A stretch of 64,000 nt of DNA, from positions 62,001-126,000 of the forward strand of contig JACVCJ010000001.1 of NCBI GenBank assembly GCA_016742095.1. Direction: 5' to 3'. Both the position numbers and the translations under genes were made by a program. Under the pieces are notes generated by a model that was not told where the DNA came from, did no database searches, and saw only the letters and a list, made by a program, of their open reading frames with translations. This document shows, in pieces, positions 52,816-61,776 of this stretch (within the stretch, counting starts at the first letter, position 1; every line of letters starts with the position of its first letter). The stretch comes from Bacteroidia bacterium. Its GTDB lineage: Bacteria; Bacteroidota; Bacteroidia; CAIKAF01.

Positions 52816-55017
52816 TTAGTAAAGTACCGAAATGTGCCCGAAATACTCGTGCTCACGGCCGAATACGTCCAGCACGAAAATGCGGTACACATATACGTCC
52901 TGCGGTACAATGGGGCCTGAATCGGCATTGTTGCGGCGTCCGTTCCAGTGGTAATAAATGTCTGATGATTCGAAGAGTTTTTCACCCCAGCGGTTAAAAA
53001 TGTAGATCTGGAAGGAGTCGATACCCAGGCCTTTTACGGTATAGGTAGGATTTATCTTGTCTGCATCCGGCGTAAAGGCATTGGGAATATATATGCCGTA
53101 TTCCGGTTCTATGATCACTTTCTGTACCGCGGTATCCGGGCAGCCGAACTCGTTGGTCACGGTCTGCACCACCCAGTAATTGCCGGCTTCCAGGTATTCG
53201 TGTATGGTATTGCAGTTGGTGGAAGTGATACCGTCGCCGAAATCGTAATGGCAGGCGATGCCACCCGTAGACTGGTCAAAAAAGCGGATCGTGGAAAGAA
53301 AGATATTGGCCACCGGGGGCGTCAGGAAGAAGCCGGCGTCGGGGCGTATGAATACTTCAATGGCATCGGTCAGGTTAATAGTGGTCTGCGCCGTACAACC
53401 CGTAGGGTCGGTAATGGTCAGCGAAACGTCGTAACTGCCGGGGGCGCCGTATACATGCGAAGGATTGGGCAGATTCGAAGTGCCTCCGTCACCGAACTGC
53501 CAAGAGAATACAGGCGTTACATTGGCATTGTCGCCGGTGTAGGTAAAGAAAGCGGTATGCGGTGCACAGCCTTTGGACGTATCGATCTCCCAGGAAGGCA
53601 CGATGGGCCCGATAATGGTCACTTCCGTAGTACGTACCTCTTCGCATTCGAACTGGTTGGCCGTAAGCGTTACCGGGAAGGTGCCGTAATTGGAATAGGT
53701 AACCCCGTTCACCGTTTGTCCGGTGGCTGTTCCGGGAGTGGAAGGGCCTCCGAAGGTCCAGTTGAAGGTGGCGCCGTTCTCGTAGATGCCGTTCACATTA
53801 AAACTGAAGGAATTGCCCGCCAGGCACTGCGGGGCCGGGGCCGTGATCTGCGGATCGAATTCGGGACGAACCACCAGGTCCTGGTAAGAAGTATCGGCAC
53901 AGAAATAACCGGGGTTGGAAACCAGCATGATCTGGTAGGTACCCGGTCCCGGGAAGGTATAGGTGGGGTCTGTCTGCGTGGAATTGTCGGTGGTGATGTT
54001 CGGCACGCCGAAGTCCCAGTAATAATAGCTGGAATTGATACTGTTGTTGTCGAAGGTCACCTGCAGCTGTCCGCAGCTTACATAGGTGCCGTTCACTTCC
54101 TGTATATCGTTCAGCGGAATTTCGAACTGTGAGACCGTGTTTACGAGGCACTGGGTTACGTTGAACTGGAAATCGCGGCGGTGAATGCCGATCAGCACCC
54201 CGTTGCGGTATTCCCGGGCCGCTACACCCACTACGAACTGGCCCTGCTGGGTGGGGTATACTTTCAGCACGCCGGTCTGCGGATGAATGCTGGATGCAGG
54301 GTTAGAGGTAATGGGATTCGTAGCCGAAAAAGGTGCCTGGAAAAGGATAGGAGCATAGGGCGGGTTGGAGGCCACATTGGGCATGGGATTGCCCGGCGTA
54401 GCCCCGGAAAAGGTGGGTACAAACTCGTACACCAGCGAATCGCCGTCGGGATCGGTGGCCGAGTGGTCGAATATCAGGCTGTCGCCTACGCAGAGAGCGA
54501 TCGGCGGAAAATGATTGAAGCGTGGACTGTTGTTGCAGGTGGCCACACTGTTCAGCGGCGTGGTCTCGGTATAGGTGGCGCCCGTACCGCCCGGGTCAAG
54601 AATATTCAGTATGGTATTGTTGCGGCAGCAGCGCTGGTAAGCAAAGGTATAACCGCCCGGTGAGCCCGAAAGGGTAACCGTGGTCACGTAAATAGCCTCC
54701 TGCACGCATACATTGGGCGGAGCCTGGAAGCAGGGATTGCCCGGTGTAAAAGGCACATTGGTAAAGCCCGGCAGCGGGATCTGCAGGGTTTGCAATACCT
54801 GGTTGCCGGAGCCGAATATGGTCAGGAACAGCGGGTCGTCGAAACCGGTGGTCACGCCCGGACTGCAGTCCTTGTAAATTTTTATGGTAATGCGGTACTG
54901 GTCGCCGCCAAGACAGTCATAATACAATTCTCCGCCCACAATATGCGTGGCATACGAGCGTATTCCCAGCAGCAGGAAGCAAAGCGTGCAGCATATTTTC
55001 AGCAGGGTCTTATTCAT
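52816..55017 (-). CDS. PKD-domain protein with gliding-motility-associated C-terminal (T9SS type B) domain
   Basis: A 733-residue secreted protein. Signal peptide (NKTLLKICCTLCFLLLGIRSYA) followed by an Ig/fibronectin-like N-terminus (HIVGGELYYDCLGGDQYRIT) of the type in surface adhesins, multiple PKD modules (YYWDFGVPN, FSWQFGDGG, CHYDFGDGI) and a C-terminal T9SS type B domain (IYIPNAFTPDADKINPTY ... FNRWGEKLFESSDIYYHWNG). Predicted cargo of the type IX secretion system, likely surface-attached. Ligand unknown. The next gene upstream is a similar cargo 23 bases away. Confidence 0.9.
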   Translation of the reverse strand: MNKTLLKICCTLCFLLLGIRSYATHIVGGELYYDCLGGDQYRITIKIYKDCSPGVTTGFDDPLFLTIFGSGNQVLQTLQIPLPGFTNVPFTPGNPCFQAPPNVCVQEAIYVTTVTLSGSPGGYTFAYQRCCRNNTILNILDPGGTGATYTETTPLNSVATCNNSPRFNHFPPIALCVGDSLIFDHSATDPDGDSLVYEFVPTFSGATPGNPMPNVASNPPYAPILFQAPFSATNPITSNPASSIHPQTGVLKVYPTQQGQFVVGVAAREYRNGVLIGIHRRDFQFNVTQCLVNTVSQFEIPLNDIQEVNGTYVSCGQLQVTFDNNSINSSYYYWDFGVPNITTDNSTQTDPTYTFPGPGTYQIMLVSNPGYFCADTSYQDLVVRPEFDPQITAPAPQCLAGNSFSFNVNGIYENGATFNWTFGGPSTPGTATGQTVNGVTYSNYGTFPVTLTANQFECEEVRTTEVTIIGPIVPSWEIDTSKGCAPHTAFFTYTGDNANVTPVFSWQFGDGGTSNLPNPSHVYGAPGSYDVSLTITDPTGCTAQTTINLTDAIEVFIRPDAGFFLTPPVANIFLSTIRFFDQSTGGIACHYDFGDGITSTNCNTIHEYLEAGNYWVVQTVTNEFGCPDTAVQKVIIEPEYGIYIPNAFTPDADKINPTYTVKGLGIDSFQIYIFNRWGEKLFESSDIYYHWNGRRNNADSGPIVPQDVYVYRIFVLDVFGREHEYFGHISVLY

Positions 55018-55040
55018 GGCTTAGTTAAGTGGGATAGGCT

Positions 55041-57179
55041 TTAGCGGAGAAGGTTCACATGACCGATATACCTGTATTTTTCGCCGATGGGTGAAAGGAT
55101 CTCGATCTTGTACACATAGGTACCTATCGGGGAATCCTTGCCCTGGTATTTGCCGTCCCAGCCGCGCCCGTAAAGTTCTTCGGACTCATAGATCTTTTCG
55201 CCCCAGCGGTTGAAGATCAGGATGGATTCAGCAATGTAGCCTTCGCCTTTACCGTTGAAGAAGGGATTGATGTTGTCGCCGTCCGGGGTAAAGGTATTCG
55301 GAATGTAGAACTTGGTAGGCGGATAGGCCCGTACCGGTTTCTGTATGCTGTCTTTACAGCCGAAATGGTTCTCCACGATCAGCGTTACCACGTACAGACC
55401 CGTGTCGGCATAGTGATGCAGCGGATCGGTAAGAGAATCCGAAAGACCGTCGCCGAAATGCCAGGTCCAGCCGATCACATCATCGGTAGACTGATCGAAG
55501 AACTGCAGGGTGGGATTGTCCACATAAGCGTAGGTGAACTGCGCCGTAGGCGATACCACATCGATATTGATCTCTTTGCTGAGTACGTTGCCGCAGCTGT
55601 CGGTTACGGTAACCTTGTAGGTGGTGGATTCCGTGGGATTCACAAAAATACTGTCGCTGGTGGCGCCGGTGCTCCACAGAATATGACGCTCCCCGATACC
55701 GCCCGTGGCCGTTGCCCACAGCGTAATGCCTTCGCCGCCGCAGATGCCGGTATCGTTAATGGCTGCCAGGGTAAGCGGGTCGTATTGCGGAACGTGTACG
55801 GTAACCTGGTCGGTGAGCGTGGTATTGGTACACTGTTCGGTAACGGAAACGGTATAGGTGGTGGTCACGGTGGGGAATACCACGGCCGGGTTGCCGCCGA
55901 TATTGCCCGGTGTCCAGATAATTACGTTATTGGCGCCCCCGGTAATGGTGGCGTTCAGGGTCACCTGCTCGTTGTTGCAGTTCACAAATACATCGGGGGG
56001 AGCGGTCAGTGCCAGGGGCTCGTAGTCACGGATGATGATCGTAGCCGTAGGCGGCTGTGTGGTTGGGCAGGGCGATGTATCGATAATGGTTACCGTTACG
56101 GTTTCGGCAGGTTCGGTAACGCCGTCGCTTACCGCGTTAAAAGTTACGTCTACCTGGCTCTGGCCGGCGGCAAAGGTTACTGTGCCGCTGAAGGGAGGCG
56201 TGTAATCGGCCGGACTTGCCGTACCTGAAACGCCGTAGCTGATCGTAAGCGGCGAAGAAAGGTCGCCTTCACGGGTAAAACGGAACGTGGCCGTACCGCA
56301 GCCTTCGAAGATCTCGTTGGAAGCGCCTGCCACCGGGGAATTGATAATGGGGATCACATTCAGCACATTGGTCTGGAACGATTTGGCCTCCAGGAACACG
56401 CCGCTTTCGTAAATGGCGTCCCCTACGTCGGTAATGGCCAGTACGATGGTGTAGGTGCTGCAGGGCACCACATCGGCCTCGGCGGTGAGTACTTTCGTAA
56501 AACCGTCGAACTGGATGGTGGTACCGCCTGTATTGTTGATGTAATAGCTGCAGTTGGTGCAGGGCCCTGTATTGGTGGAGCCGTTATTGAGCGTGTTGAT
56601 GGACACGGGATCGCCTGAACCCGGTACCCGGGCCAGGTTGTTGAGCGTATAGTTACCGCCGGCAGGGTTCGGACCGCTCAGGAAGAACCCGAACACGTCG
56701 TTGAACTGCGAACCCACGTACTCCGGGTACTCTTCGGACCCGAACACGTAGCGGAATTTGATCTTGTTACCCTGCGGAATAAAGTTGAAAGACAGTACGG
56801 ACGCGTTCTCCATGCTGCTCACCCCACCCGGAAGAATGGACGCCAGGGCGTTATAGATCGGTCCCGGAGGAGCGCCGGCGCCGTTGTTGAAAGAAAGCGA
56901 AGGCGAGTTGTTGGGGCCTACGGCCGACTGCAGGTTTCCGGTGGTCATCAGCACCCCGCTGGCAAGCCCGATATTGGTGCTGGCCCCGTTAAAGAAGCCG
57001 AGAGCTGCGGTGGACCCGCTGAACGTGATGTTGGATACCTGTACCCCACCGCCGAGCAGTACGTTCGTAACCAGGTCGTTGGCGGTCTGCTGCTGCACCA
57101 CAAGCTGCGCGTTGACACCGCCGGCAGTACAGGTAAGTAATAGGAGAGAGAGGTATATGTAGTGTAAAAATTTCATCAA
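55041..57179 (-). CDS. Choice-of-anchor L / Calx-beta / PKD protein with T9SS type B C-terminal domain
   Basis: A 712-residue secreted protein with a signal peptide (MMKFLHYIYLSLLLLTCTAGG...NAQ). A choice-of-anchor L domain is at about residues 30-270 (TGNLQSAVGPNNSPSLSFNN, FRYVFGSEEYPEYVGSQFND). Calx-beta-like sequence follows at about 295-390 (GTVTFAAGQSQVDVTF, EPAETVTVTIID), then Ig-like repeats and a PKD unit (GWTWHFGDGLSD). The C-terminal type B domain starts FYIPNTFTPDGDNINPFF. Likely an adhesin or matrix protein exported by T9SS. Divergent from the M20 peptidase. Confidence 0.92.
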   Translation of the reverse strand: MMKFLHYIYLSLLLLTCTAGGVNAQLVVQQQTANDLVTNVLLGGGVQVSNITFSGSTAALGFFNGASTNIGLASGVLMTTGNLQSAVGPNNSPSLSFNNGAGAPPGPIYNALASILPGGVSSMENASVLSFNFIPQGNKIKFRYVFGSEEYPEYVGSQFNDVFGFFLSGPNPAGGNYTLNNLARVPGSGDPVSINTLNNGSTNTGPCTNCSYYINNTGGTTIQFDGFTKVLTAEADVVPCSTYTIVLAITDVGDAIYESGVFLEAKSFQTNVLNVIPIINSPVAGASNEIFEGCGTATFRFTREGDLSSPLTISYGVSGTASPADYTPPFSGTVTFAAGQSQVDVTFNAVSDGVTEPAETVTVTIIDTSPCPTTQPPTATIIIRDYEPLALTAPPDVFVNCNNEQVTLNATITGGANNVIIWTPGNIGGNPAVVFPTVTTTYTVSVTEQCTNTTLTDQVTVHVPQYDPLTLAAINDTGICGGEGITLWATATGGIGERHILWSTGATSDSIFVNPTESTTYKVTVTDSCGNVLSKEINIDVVSPTAQFTYAYVDNPTLQFFDQSTDDVIGWTWHFGDGLSDSLTDPLHHYADTGLYVVTLIVENHFGCKDSIQKPVRAYPPTKFYIPNTFTPDGDNINPFFNGKGEGYIAESILIFNRWGEKIYESEELYGRGWDGKYQGKDSPIGTYVYKIEILSPIGEKYRYIGHVNLLR

Positions 57180-57284
57180 AATTTAAGATCGGCTTAGCAT
57201 AGAACGTATTAACAAGTAATTTTGTTGTATCAAAAATATAACGAATTTTGCAAACTTTAGTGCGAAAACAAATAATTAACAAAG

Positions 57285-58655
57285 ATGAGCGAAGTAAAAT
57301 CCTACATTGAGCAGCATAAGGACCGTTTCATACAGGAACTGTTTGAGTTATTGCGTATTCCGTCGATAAGCGCCGACCCGAAATACAAAGATGAAGTATT
57401 CCGTACGGCCGAAGCCGTTAAAGAATCTCTCGTAAAGGCCGGAGCCGATAACTGCCGCCTGATCCCTACCGCCGGTTTCCCTGTGGTGTACGGCGAAAAA
57501 ATGATCGATCCTGCCAAACCTACCGTGCTCATCTATGGCCACTATGACGTGCAGCCTGCCGAGCCCCTGGAACTCTGGACCAGCGGCGCCTTTGAACCCG
57601 AGATCCGCGACGGGTACATCTATGCCCGCGGTTCCGCCGATGATAAAGGCCAGGTATTCATGCACGTAAAGGCTTTCGAACTGATGATGAACACCGGTTC
57701 ACTGCCCTGCAATATCAAGTTTATGATCGAAGGAGAGGAAGAAGTGGGTTCTGCCAACCTGGCGCCTTTCCTCAAAGAAAATAAAGAGCTGCTGAAAGCC
57801 GATGTGATCCTGATCTCCGACACTTCGATGATCGCGAACGACGTGCCCAGCCTTACCGTGGGACTGCGTGGTCTCAGTTACGTGGAAGTGGAAGTGACCG
57901 GCCCGAACATCGACCTGCACAGCGGCGTGTACGGCGGAGCTGTGGCCAACCCCTGCAATATCCTGGCCAAAATGATCGCCTCCATGCACGACGAGAACAA
58001 CCACATCACCATTCCCGGTTTTTACGACGATGTGGTGGAAGTGAGCGCCGAAGAACGTGCCGAAATGGCCAAGGCGCCTTTCAGCCTCGACGAATACAAG
58101 AAAGAGCTGGCCGTGGGCGACGTATGGGGCGAAACGGGCTATTCCGTGCCGGAACGTACCTCGATCCGTCCTACGCTCGATGTAAACGGCATCTGGGGCG
58201 GTTATACGGGCGAAGGCGCCAAAACCGTGCTGCCTTCCAAGGCCTATGCCAAGATCAGCATGCGCCTGGTGCCCAACCAGGACCCGGATAAGATCACCGA
58301 ACTGTTCAAGAACCATTTCGAACGTATCGCACCGAGATCGGTAACGGTAAAAGTTACGCCACACCACGGCGGTCTGCCCGTTGTTACGGAAACCAATACA
58401 CCCGAGTACAAAGCGGCGGCCATGGCTATGAAAGAAACCTTCGGCAAAGATCCCATCCCGCAGCGCGGCGGCGGTTCCATCCCGATCGTGGCCCTGTTCG
58501 GCGAAGTGCTCGGACTCAAAAGCGTACTGATGGGCTTCGGGCTCGACAGCGACGCCATTCACTCGCCCAACGAAAAATACGGCGTGTTCAACTACCTGAA
58601 AGGTATCGAGACCATTCCGTACTATTTCAAATATTATACGGAATTGAAAAAATAA
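57285..58655 (+). CDS. M20 family dipeptidase
   Basis: A 456-residue zinc-dependent dipeptidase/carboxypeptidase (CNDP2-like). Metal and catalytic motifs: IYGHYDVQPAEPLELW (His and Asp), YARGSADDKGQVFMHV, IEGEEEVGSANL (Glu base and ligand), and a distal site DAIHSPNEKYGVFN with a His ligand. The lid domain lies between. It probably cleaves dipeptides in the cytoplasm, since no signal peptide is seen. Substrate range unknown. Ends at a strong terminator. Confidence 0.93.
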   Translation: MSEVKSYIEQHKDRFIQELFELLRIPSISADPKYKDEVFRTAEAVKESLVKAGADNCRLIPTAGFPVVYGEKMIDPAKPTVLIYGHYDVQPAEPLELWTSGAFEPEIRDGYIYARGSADDKGQVFMHVKAFELMMNTGSLPCNIKFMIEGEEEVGSANLAPFLKENKELLKADVILISDTSMIANDVPSLTVGLRGLSYVEVEVTGPNIDLHSGVYGGAVANPCNILAKMIASMHDENNHITIPGFYDDVVEVSAEERAEMAKAPFSLDEYKKELAVGDVWGETGYSVPERTSIRPTLDVNGIWGGYTGEGAKTVLPSKAYAKISMRLVPNQDPDKITELFKNHFERIAPRSVTVKVTPHHGGLPVVTETNTPEYKAAAMAMKETFGKDPIPQRGGGSIPIVALFGEVLGLKSVLMGFGLDSDAIHSPNEKYGVFNYLKGIETIPYYFKYYTELKK

Positions 58656-58678
58656 AGTCAGACTTAAAAGACCGAAGA

Positions 58679-58710
58679 ACCGTCCCGCTTTGAGCGAGGC
58701 GGTTTTTTTT
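58679..58710 (+). terminator. Terminator of the M20 dipeptidase gene
   Basis: ACCGTCCCGCT pairs with AGCGAGGCGGT (stem with two imperfect pairs), then TTTTTTTT. The sequence is a relative of the hairpins at 3699 and 35022. Confidence 0.85.
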
Positions 58711-58859
58711 GTACATTTATAGTTTGGGCCCGACCTCTGTGGCAACCGATTGCAGTGGCCGGAGTGCCGCAGGCCGCAGCCTGTATTTCTTGTTCTACAT
58801 TAAGTAGCCGTACCCGCGGTATGCCGTACCTTTGTAATGTAATTAACAACAACAGCAAT

Positions 58860-59150
58860 ATGAACAAAGAAGTAATACTGAACGAAGCCGAACACCGTTT
58901 CGAGATACAGAACCCTGAAGGCATTGCCTTTGTAGAGTTTAACCTGTTCAGGAACGGGATCGTATTTACGCATACCGAAGTGCCGCCCGCCCTGGAAGGG
59001 AACGGTCTGGCAGGTGCACTGGCAAAACACGTGCTGGAATATGCCAAAGCACAGAACTGGGAAGTACTGCCGCTGTGTCCGTACATAAAAGGATACATCG
59101 ACCGGCACGATGAATACAAAAGCATTTCGAGTTTACACAGGGAGAAATAA
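58860..59150 (+). CDS. GNAT-fold N-acetyltransferase, COG2388 type
   Basis: A 96-residue short GNAT (YjdJ/Yidj-like): MNKEVILNEAEHRFEI, then GIVFTHTEVPPALEGNGLAGALAKH with the acetyl-CoA-binding loop and LPLCPYIKGYIDRHDEY. These small proteins act on unknown targets. An upstream in-frame Met gives a non-conserved extension. A -7 box TACCTTTG (58827-58834) precedes the start. Pirin starts two bases after its stop. Confidence 0.9.
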   Translation: MNKEVILNEAEHRFEIQNPEGIAFVEFNLFRNGIVFTHTEVPPALEGNGLAGALAKHVLEYAKAQNWEVLPLCPYIKGYIDRHDEYKSISSLHREK

Positions 59151-59152
59151 TC

Positions 59153-60025
59153 ATGAACAGATCGATCGAACACGTTTTTGAACCCACGCAGCCGCACATG
59201 GTGGGCGACGGGTTCCGGGTACATAACTTCTTTCCGTCCGGTTACCGGATCGGGTATAAACGGATGAGTCCCTTTTTCCTGATGGACTACAATGCGCCCT
59301 TTCAGGTAGAGCCTTCACAGACGCCCCGCGGCGTTGGCGTACACCCGCACCGGGGTTTCGAAACGGTGACCATCGCCTATAAGGGAAAAGTGGCGCACCA
59401 CGACAGCGCCGGGAACAGCGGTGTGATCGGGGAGGGCGATGTACAGTGGATGACCGCCGGCAGCGGTGTGCTGCATAAGGAATACCACGAACAGGAATTC
59501 AGCCGCAGTGGCGGATGGTTCCAGATGGTACAGCTGTGGGTGAATCTGCCTGCCCGCCATAAAATGACACAGCCCGGTTACCAGGGCATCACGCGTGCAC
59601 AGATGACGGCCGTGGACCTGCCCGGAGGCGGCACCGTGGAAGTGATCGCCGGGGAGTACAGGGGACATAAGGGGCCTGCAAAGACCTTTTCGCCCATGCA
59701 CGTATACAATGTGCGTCTGCCAAAAGGCGCACATGCCGGTCTGAGCTTTCCTGCCGGCTTCAATACCGGTATGATCGTGATCGAAGGCAGTGTGCGTATA
59801 CAGGACGAGAAGAGCGTAAAGGCCGACCGTTTCGTACTTTTTGCCAACGACGGCGAAGACATCAGCCTGCAGGCCGAAGAAGATGCCGTGGTACTGGTGC
59901 TGAGCGGCGAGCCGATCGACGAACCCATAGCTTCCTACGGGCCTTTCCTCATGAATACCCAGGAAGAACTGGTGCAGGCCGTAAATGATTTCAACGAAGG
60001 CAAATTCGGCCAACTGGAGGATTAA
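59153..60025 (+). CDS. Pirin family protein
   Basis: A 290-residue bicupin with metal-binding histidines in the N-terminal cupin (VGVHPHRGFETVTIAYKGKVAHHDSAGN, GVLHKEYHEQ) and FQMVQLWVNLPARHKMTQP. Pirins have quercetinase or regulatory roles; the role here is unknown. Just downstream of the GNAT gene, probably cotranscribed. Ends at a hairpin terminator (60051). Confidence 0.93.
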   Translation: MNRSIEHVFEPTQPHMVGDGFRVHNFFPSGYRIGYKRMSPFFLMDYNAPFQVEPSQTPRGVGVHPHRGFETVTIAYKGKVAHHDSAGNSGVIGEGDVQWMTAGSGVLHKEYHEQEFSRSGGWFQMVQLWVNLPARHKMTQPGYQGITRAQMTAVDLPGGGTVEVIAGEYRGHKGPAKTFSPMHVYNVRLPKGAHAGLSFPAGFNTGMIVIEGSVRIQDEKSVKADRFVLFANDGEDISLQAEEDAVVLVLSGEPIDEPIASYGPFLMNTQEELVQAVNDFNEGKFGQLED

Positions 60026-60050
60026 AGGCCTTATTACTTTGCACAATACA

Positions 60051-60089
60051 TAAAAAGGGTGTTCCCGCCTGGGGAGCACCCTTTTTGCT
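60051..60089. terminator. Terminator after pirin (palindromic, can serve both strands)
   Basis: AAAAAGGGTG pairs with CACCCTTTTT around a G+C-rich loop. T and A runs on both sides make it usable by the pirin gene on plus and by any minus-strand transcript of the hairpin-rich block at 60098-60281. Confidence 0.8.
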
Positions 60090-60097
60090 GATAAGGA

Positions 60098-60281
60098 GTA
60101 TCTGTGCTGTGAACAGATACCCGGGCTGATGGAACGCAAAAGGTCCGCAGCAACCGGCAGCTGCTGCATTCGGCTTCCGGCCGCCGGAAGGGCAGCGGCC
60201 GTACAGGTACGGTGAAACACTGGGTAGAGAAGGCCGGTACCGCCCGGGAAACAGTCCCGGGTTTGCATACATGCCTGCAAA
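60098..60281. other. Non-coding block of consecutive hairpins, candidate structured RNA
   Basis: The stretch between pirin and the cytochrome gene holds no convincing gene but at least six short perfect stems: GTATCTGT/ACAGATAC (60098-60105/60113-60120), GCAGCA/TGCTGC (about 60146-60166), CTTCCGG/CCGGAAG (60174-60190), CCGTAC/GTACGG (60199-60212), CCCGGG/CCCGGG (60243-60261) and TTTGCA/TGCAAA (60262-60281). It does not match any riboswitch, RNase P, SRP or tmRNA core I could recall. Strand and function are undetermined. The remaining 60282-60456 holds A+T runs and no gene. Confidence 0.45.
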
Positions 60282-60456
60282 GATGAACAGTGCCTCCGGG
60301 ATGCACAAGCATTTCGGGCCCTGTTTTTGTGAGCGTTGGTATTTATTTGACGAAAACGGATTTTTTTTTGGTCCGCACGGGGTGAACAGAGTGTGAATTT
60401 TTGCTTAAAATGTAAGCAGGTAGGGGCTTTCTGAGGAAAAAGAACGATCTTTGTAT

Positions 60457-60894
60457 ATGTTTTCAAAGCGCATTTTCCAGAAGTACGGCAAATGGCTCGG
60501 TGTACTTACGCCCGTAATTATGCTGATCGGCATCTGGATATATTCTTCAGGTTCGGGTGAGGCCCGCGGGCGCAGGGGAGAAGTGCTTTATGCGGAGCAC
60601 TGTGCGTCCTGTCACGGTAATTCGGGGGAAGGCCTGCGCAAACTGATTCCCCCGGTGAGGGCTTCGGACTACGTGAAGGAGAATCCCGAAAAACTCGCCT
60701 GCATCATTAAATACGGGACCCGTGGCCCCATGACCGTGAACGGCCAGCGCTACAGCGGTGCCATGGAAGGTATCAGCCGACTGGAGGCCGACGAGATCCG
60801 CGATATTATCAATTACATGCGCATTACCTGGAACGGCGAAAAAGAGGCGTATTCCCTGAAAGACGTACGATCTCAGCTCGACGCCTGTTTATAA
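60457..60894 (+). CDS. Membrane-anchored c-type cytochrome
   Basis: A 145-residue protein: N-terminal membrane helix (WLGVLTPVIMLIGIWIYSSG), then a single haem c domain with CASCHGNSGEGL (CxxCH) and a distal Met in the PMTVNG segment. Facing the periplasm. Probably an electron carrier; partners not visible here. A -7-like GATCTTTG (60446-60453) lies three bases before the ATG, so the transcript is likely leaderless. An upstream in-frame TTG (60451) is less likely. Confidence 0.88.
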   Translation: MFSKRIFQKYGKWLGVLTPVIMLIGIWIYSSGSGEARGRRGEVLYAEHCASCHGNSGEGLRKLIPPVRASDYVKENPEKLACIIKYGTRGPMTVNGQRYSGAMEGISRLEADEIRDIINYMRITWNGEKEAYSLKDVRSQLDACL

Positions 60895-60937
60895 TGCGCT
60901 ATTTTTGATATCTTTGTGCCCGTTTAAGAAAAAAGTA

Positions 60938-61363
60938 TTGGCCAGGAACCGCATATACGACATTGAAAGAGAGTATTCTGAAGAAGATGCTGCCGGGGAA
61001 CCGCAGGCTTCTGCCATGAATTTCCTGGAATGGCTGCGCCAGGCCGACGCGGGGGAACTGCAGCGCCTCAAAAAGAAGAACGTACAGCAGCAGGTGATCA
61101 ACCGCTTTATTACCACGGCCCCTAAAATAAAGCCGGTAAGCAAAGAGGACGAAGTGTTCGTGCCCCTGGTGCAGGACGATTCCCGTACGGTGAACCGGGA
61201 GATCGTTTCCGAAACGCTGGCCCGTATCTATATGGAACAGCAGCATTATGCAAGGGCCAAAGAAGTTTACGAAAAACTAATTTTGCTTTATCCGGAAAAA
61301 AGTAATTACTTTGCAGCCCTTTTAAAAGATTGTAAAAAACAAGAACAGGCTAATCGCAAATAG
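60938..61363 (+). CDS. Short TPR-type hypothetical protein
   Basis: About 141 residues from TTG 60938 (LARNRIYDIEREYSEED). Another TTG at 60905 overlaps a strong -7 element TATCTTTG (60909-60916), so it is not the preferred start. The middle is charged; the C-terminus contains one TPR-like helical pair (SETLARIYMEQQHYARAKEVYEKLILLYPEKS). Two bases before secG, so cotranscribed. Function unknown. Confidence 0.7.
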   Translation: MARNRIYDIEREYSEEDAAGEPQASAMNFLEWLRQADAGELQRLKKKNVQQQVINRFITTAPKIKPVSKEDEVFVPLVQDDSRTVNREIVSETLARIYMEQQHYARAKEVYEKLILLYPEKSNYFAALLKDCKKQEQANRK

Positions 61364-61365
61364 AA

Positions 61366-61710
61366 ATGAATACATTTATTATCATAGCCATCATCATTGT
61401 ATCGGTAGCGCTTATAGGTATCGTACTTATTCAGAATGCTAAAGGCGGTGGCCTTGCCTCCAACGTAGGTGTAAGCAGCCAGATGTTCGGCGGTGTTAAA
61501 AAACAGAGCGACCTGGTGGAAAAGATCACCTGGGGACTCATCATTGCGTTGTTCATCCTGTGCCTGGGTTCCGGTTTCAGCTTTAATGCCGGTTCCGACG
61601 GTTCCGATCAGGCCCCGCGTGTACAGGTCCCGGCCCAGTCGGCCCCTGCAACGCCTCCGGCCACTTCACCGCTGCCTACACAGGCTACGCCCGTTGCTCC
61701 GCAACAATAA
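61366..61710 (+). CDS. secG: Preprotein translocase subunit SecG
   Basis: A 114-residue SecYEG component, two membrane helices (IIIAIIIVSVALIGIVLIQ and IIALFILCLGSGFSF) joined by the conserved loop NAKGGGLASNVG and a Pro/Ala/Thr-rich tail typical of Bacteroidota SecG. The start lies two bases after the TPR-type gene. Ends at a terminator. Confidence 0.93.
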   Translation: MNTFIIIAIIIVSVALIGIVLIQNAKGGGLASNVGVSSQMFGGVKKQSDLVEKITWGLIIALFILCLGSGFSFNAGSDGSDQAPRVQVPAQSAPATPPATSPLPTQATPVAPQQ

Positions 61711-61741
61711 ACAGTAAGTATTTTACTTTACAATAATCCAC

Positions 61742-61775
61742 AGGTCCCGCAGCATGGCTCCGGGATCTTTTTTTT
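61742..61775 (+). terminator. Terminator of secG
   Basis: GGTCCCG (61743-61749) pairs with CGGGATC (61761-61767, one G-U pair), followed by eight T. Stops transcription before the converging alkyltransferase-like gene. Confidence 0.85.
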
Positions 61776-61776
61776 G

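Noticed and set aside
60090-60300. Known riboswitch or housekeeping RNA (SAM-I, cobalamin, c-di-GMP, RNase P, SRP, tmRNA)
   Set aside because: Short stretches such as GCAGCAACC or GGAACGCAAA recall SAM-I or c-di-GMP elements, but the other conserved blocks are absent or out of order, so no named family is claimed.
59991-60312. Two minus-strand open frames of 92-105 codons in the pirin/cytochrome gap
   Set aside because: The sequence is explained by dense inverted repeats and the terminator palindrome; the translations are Cys/Pro/Gly-rich with no recognisable domain.
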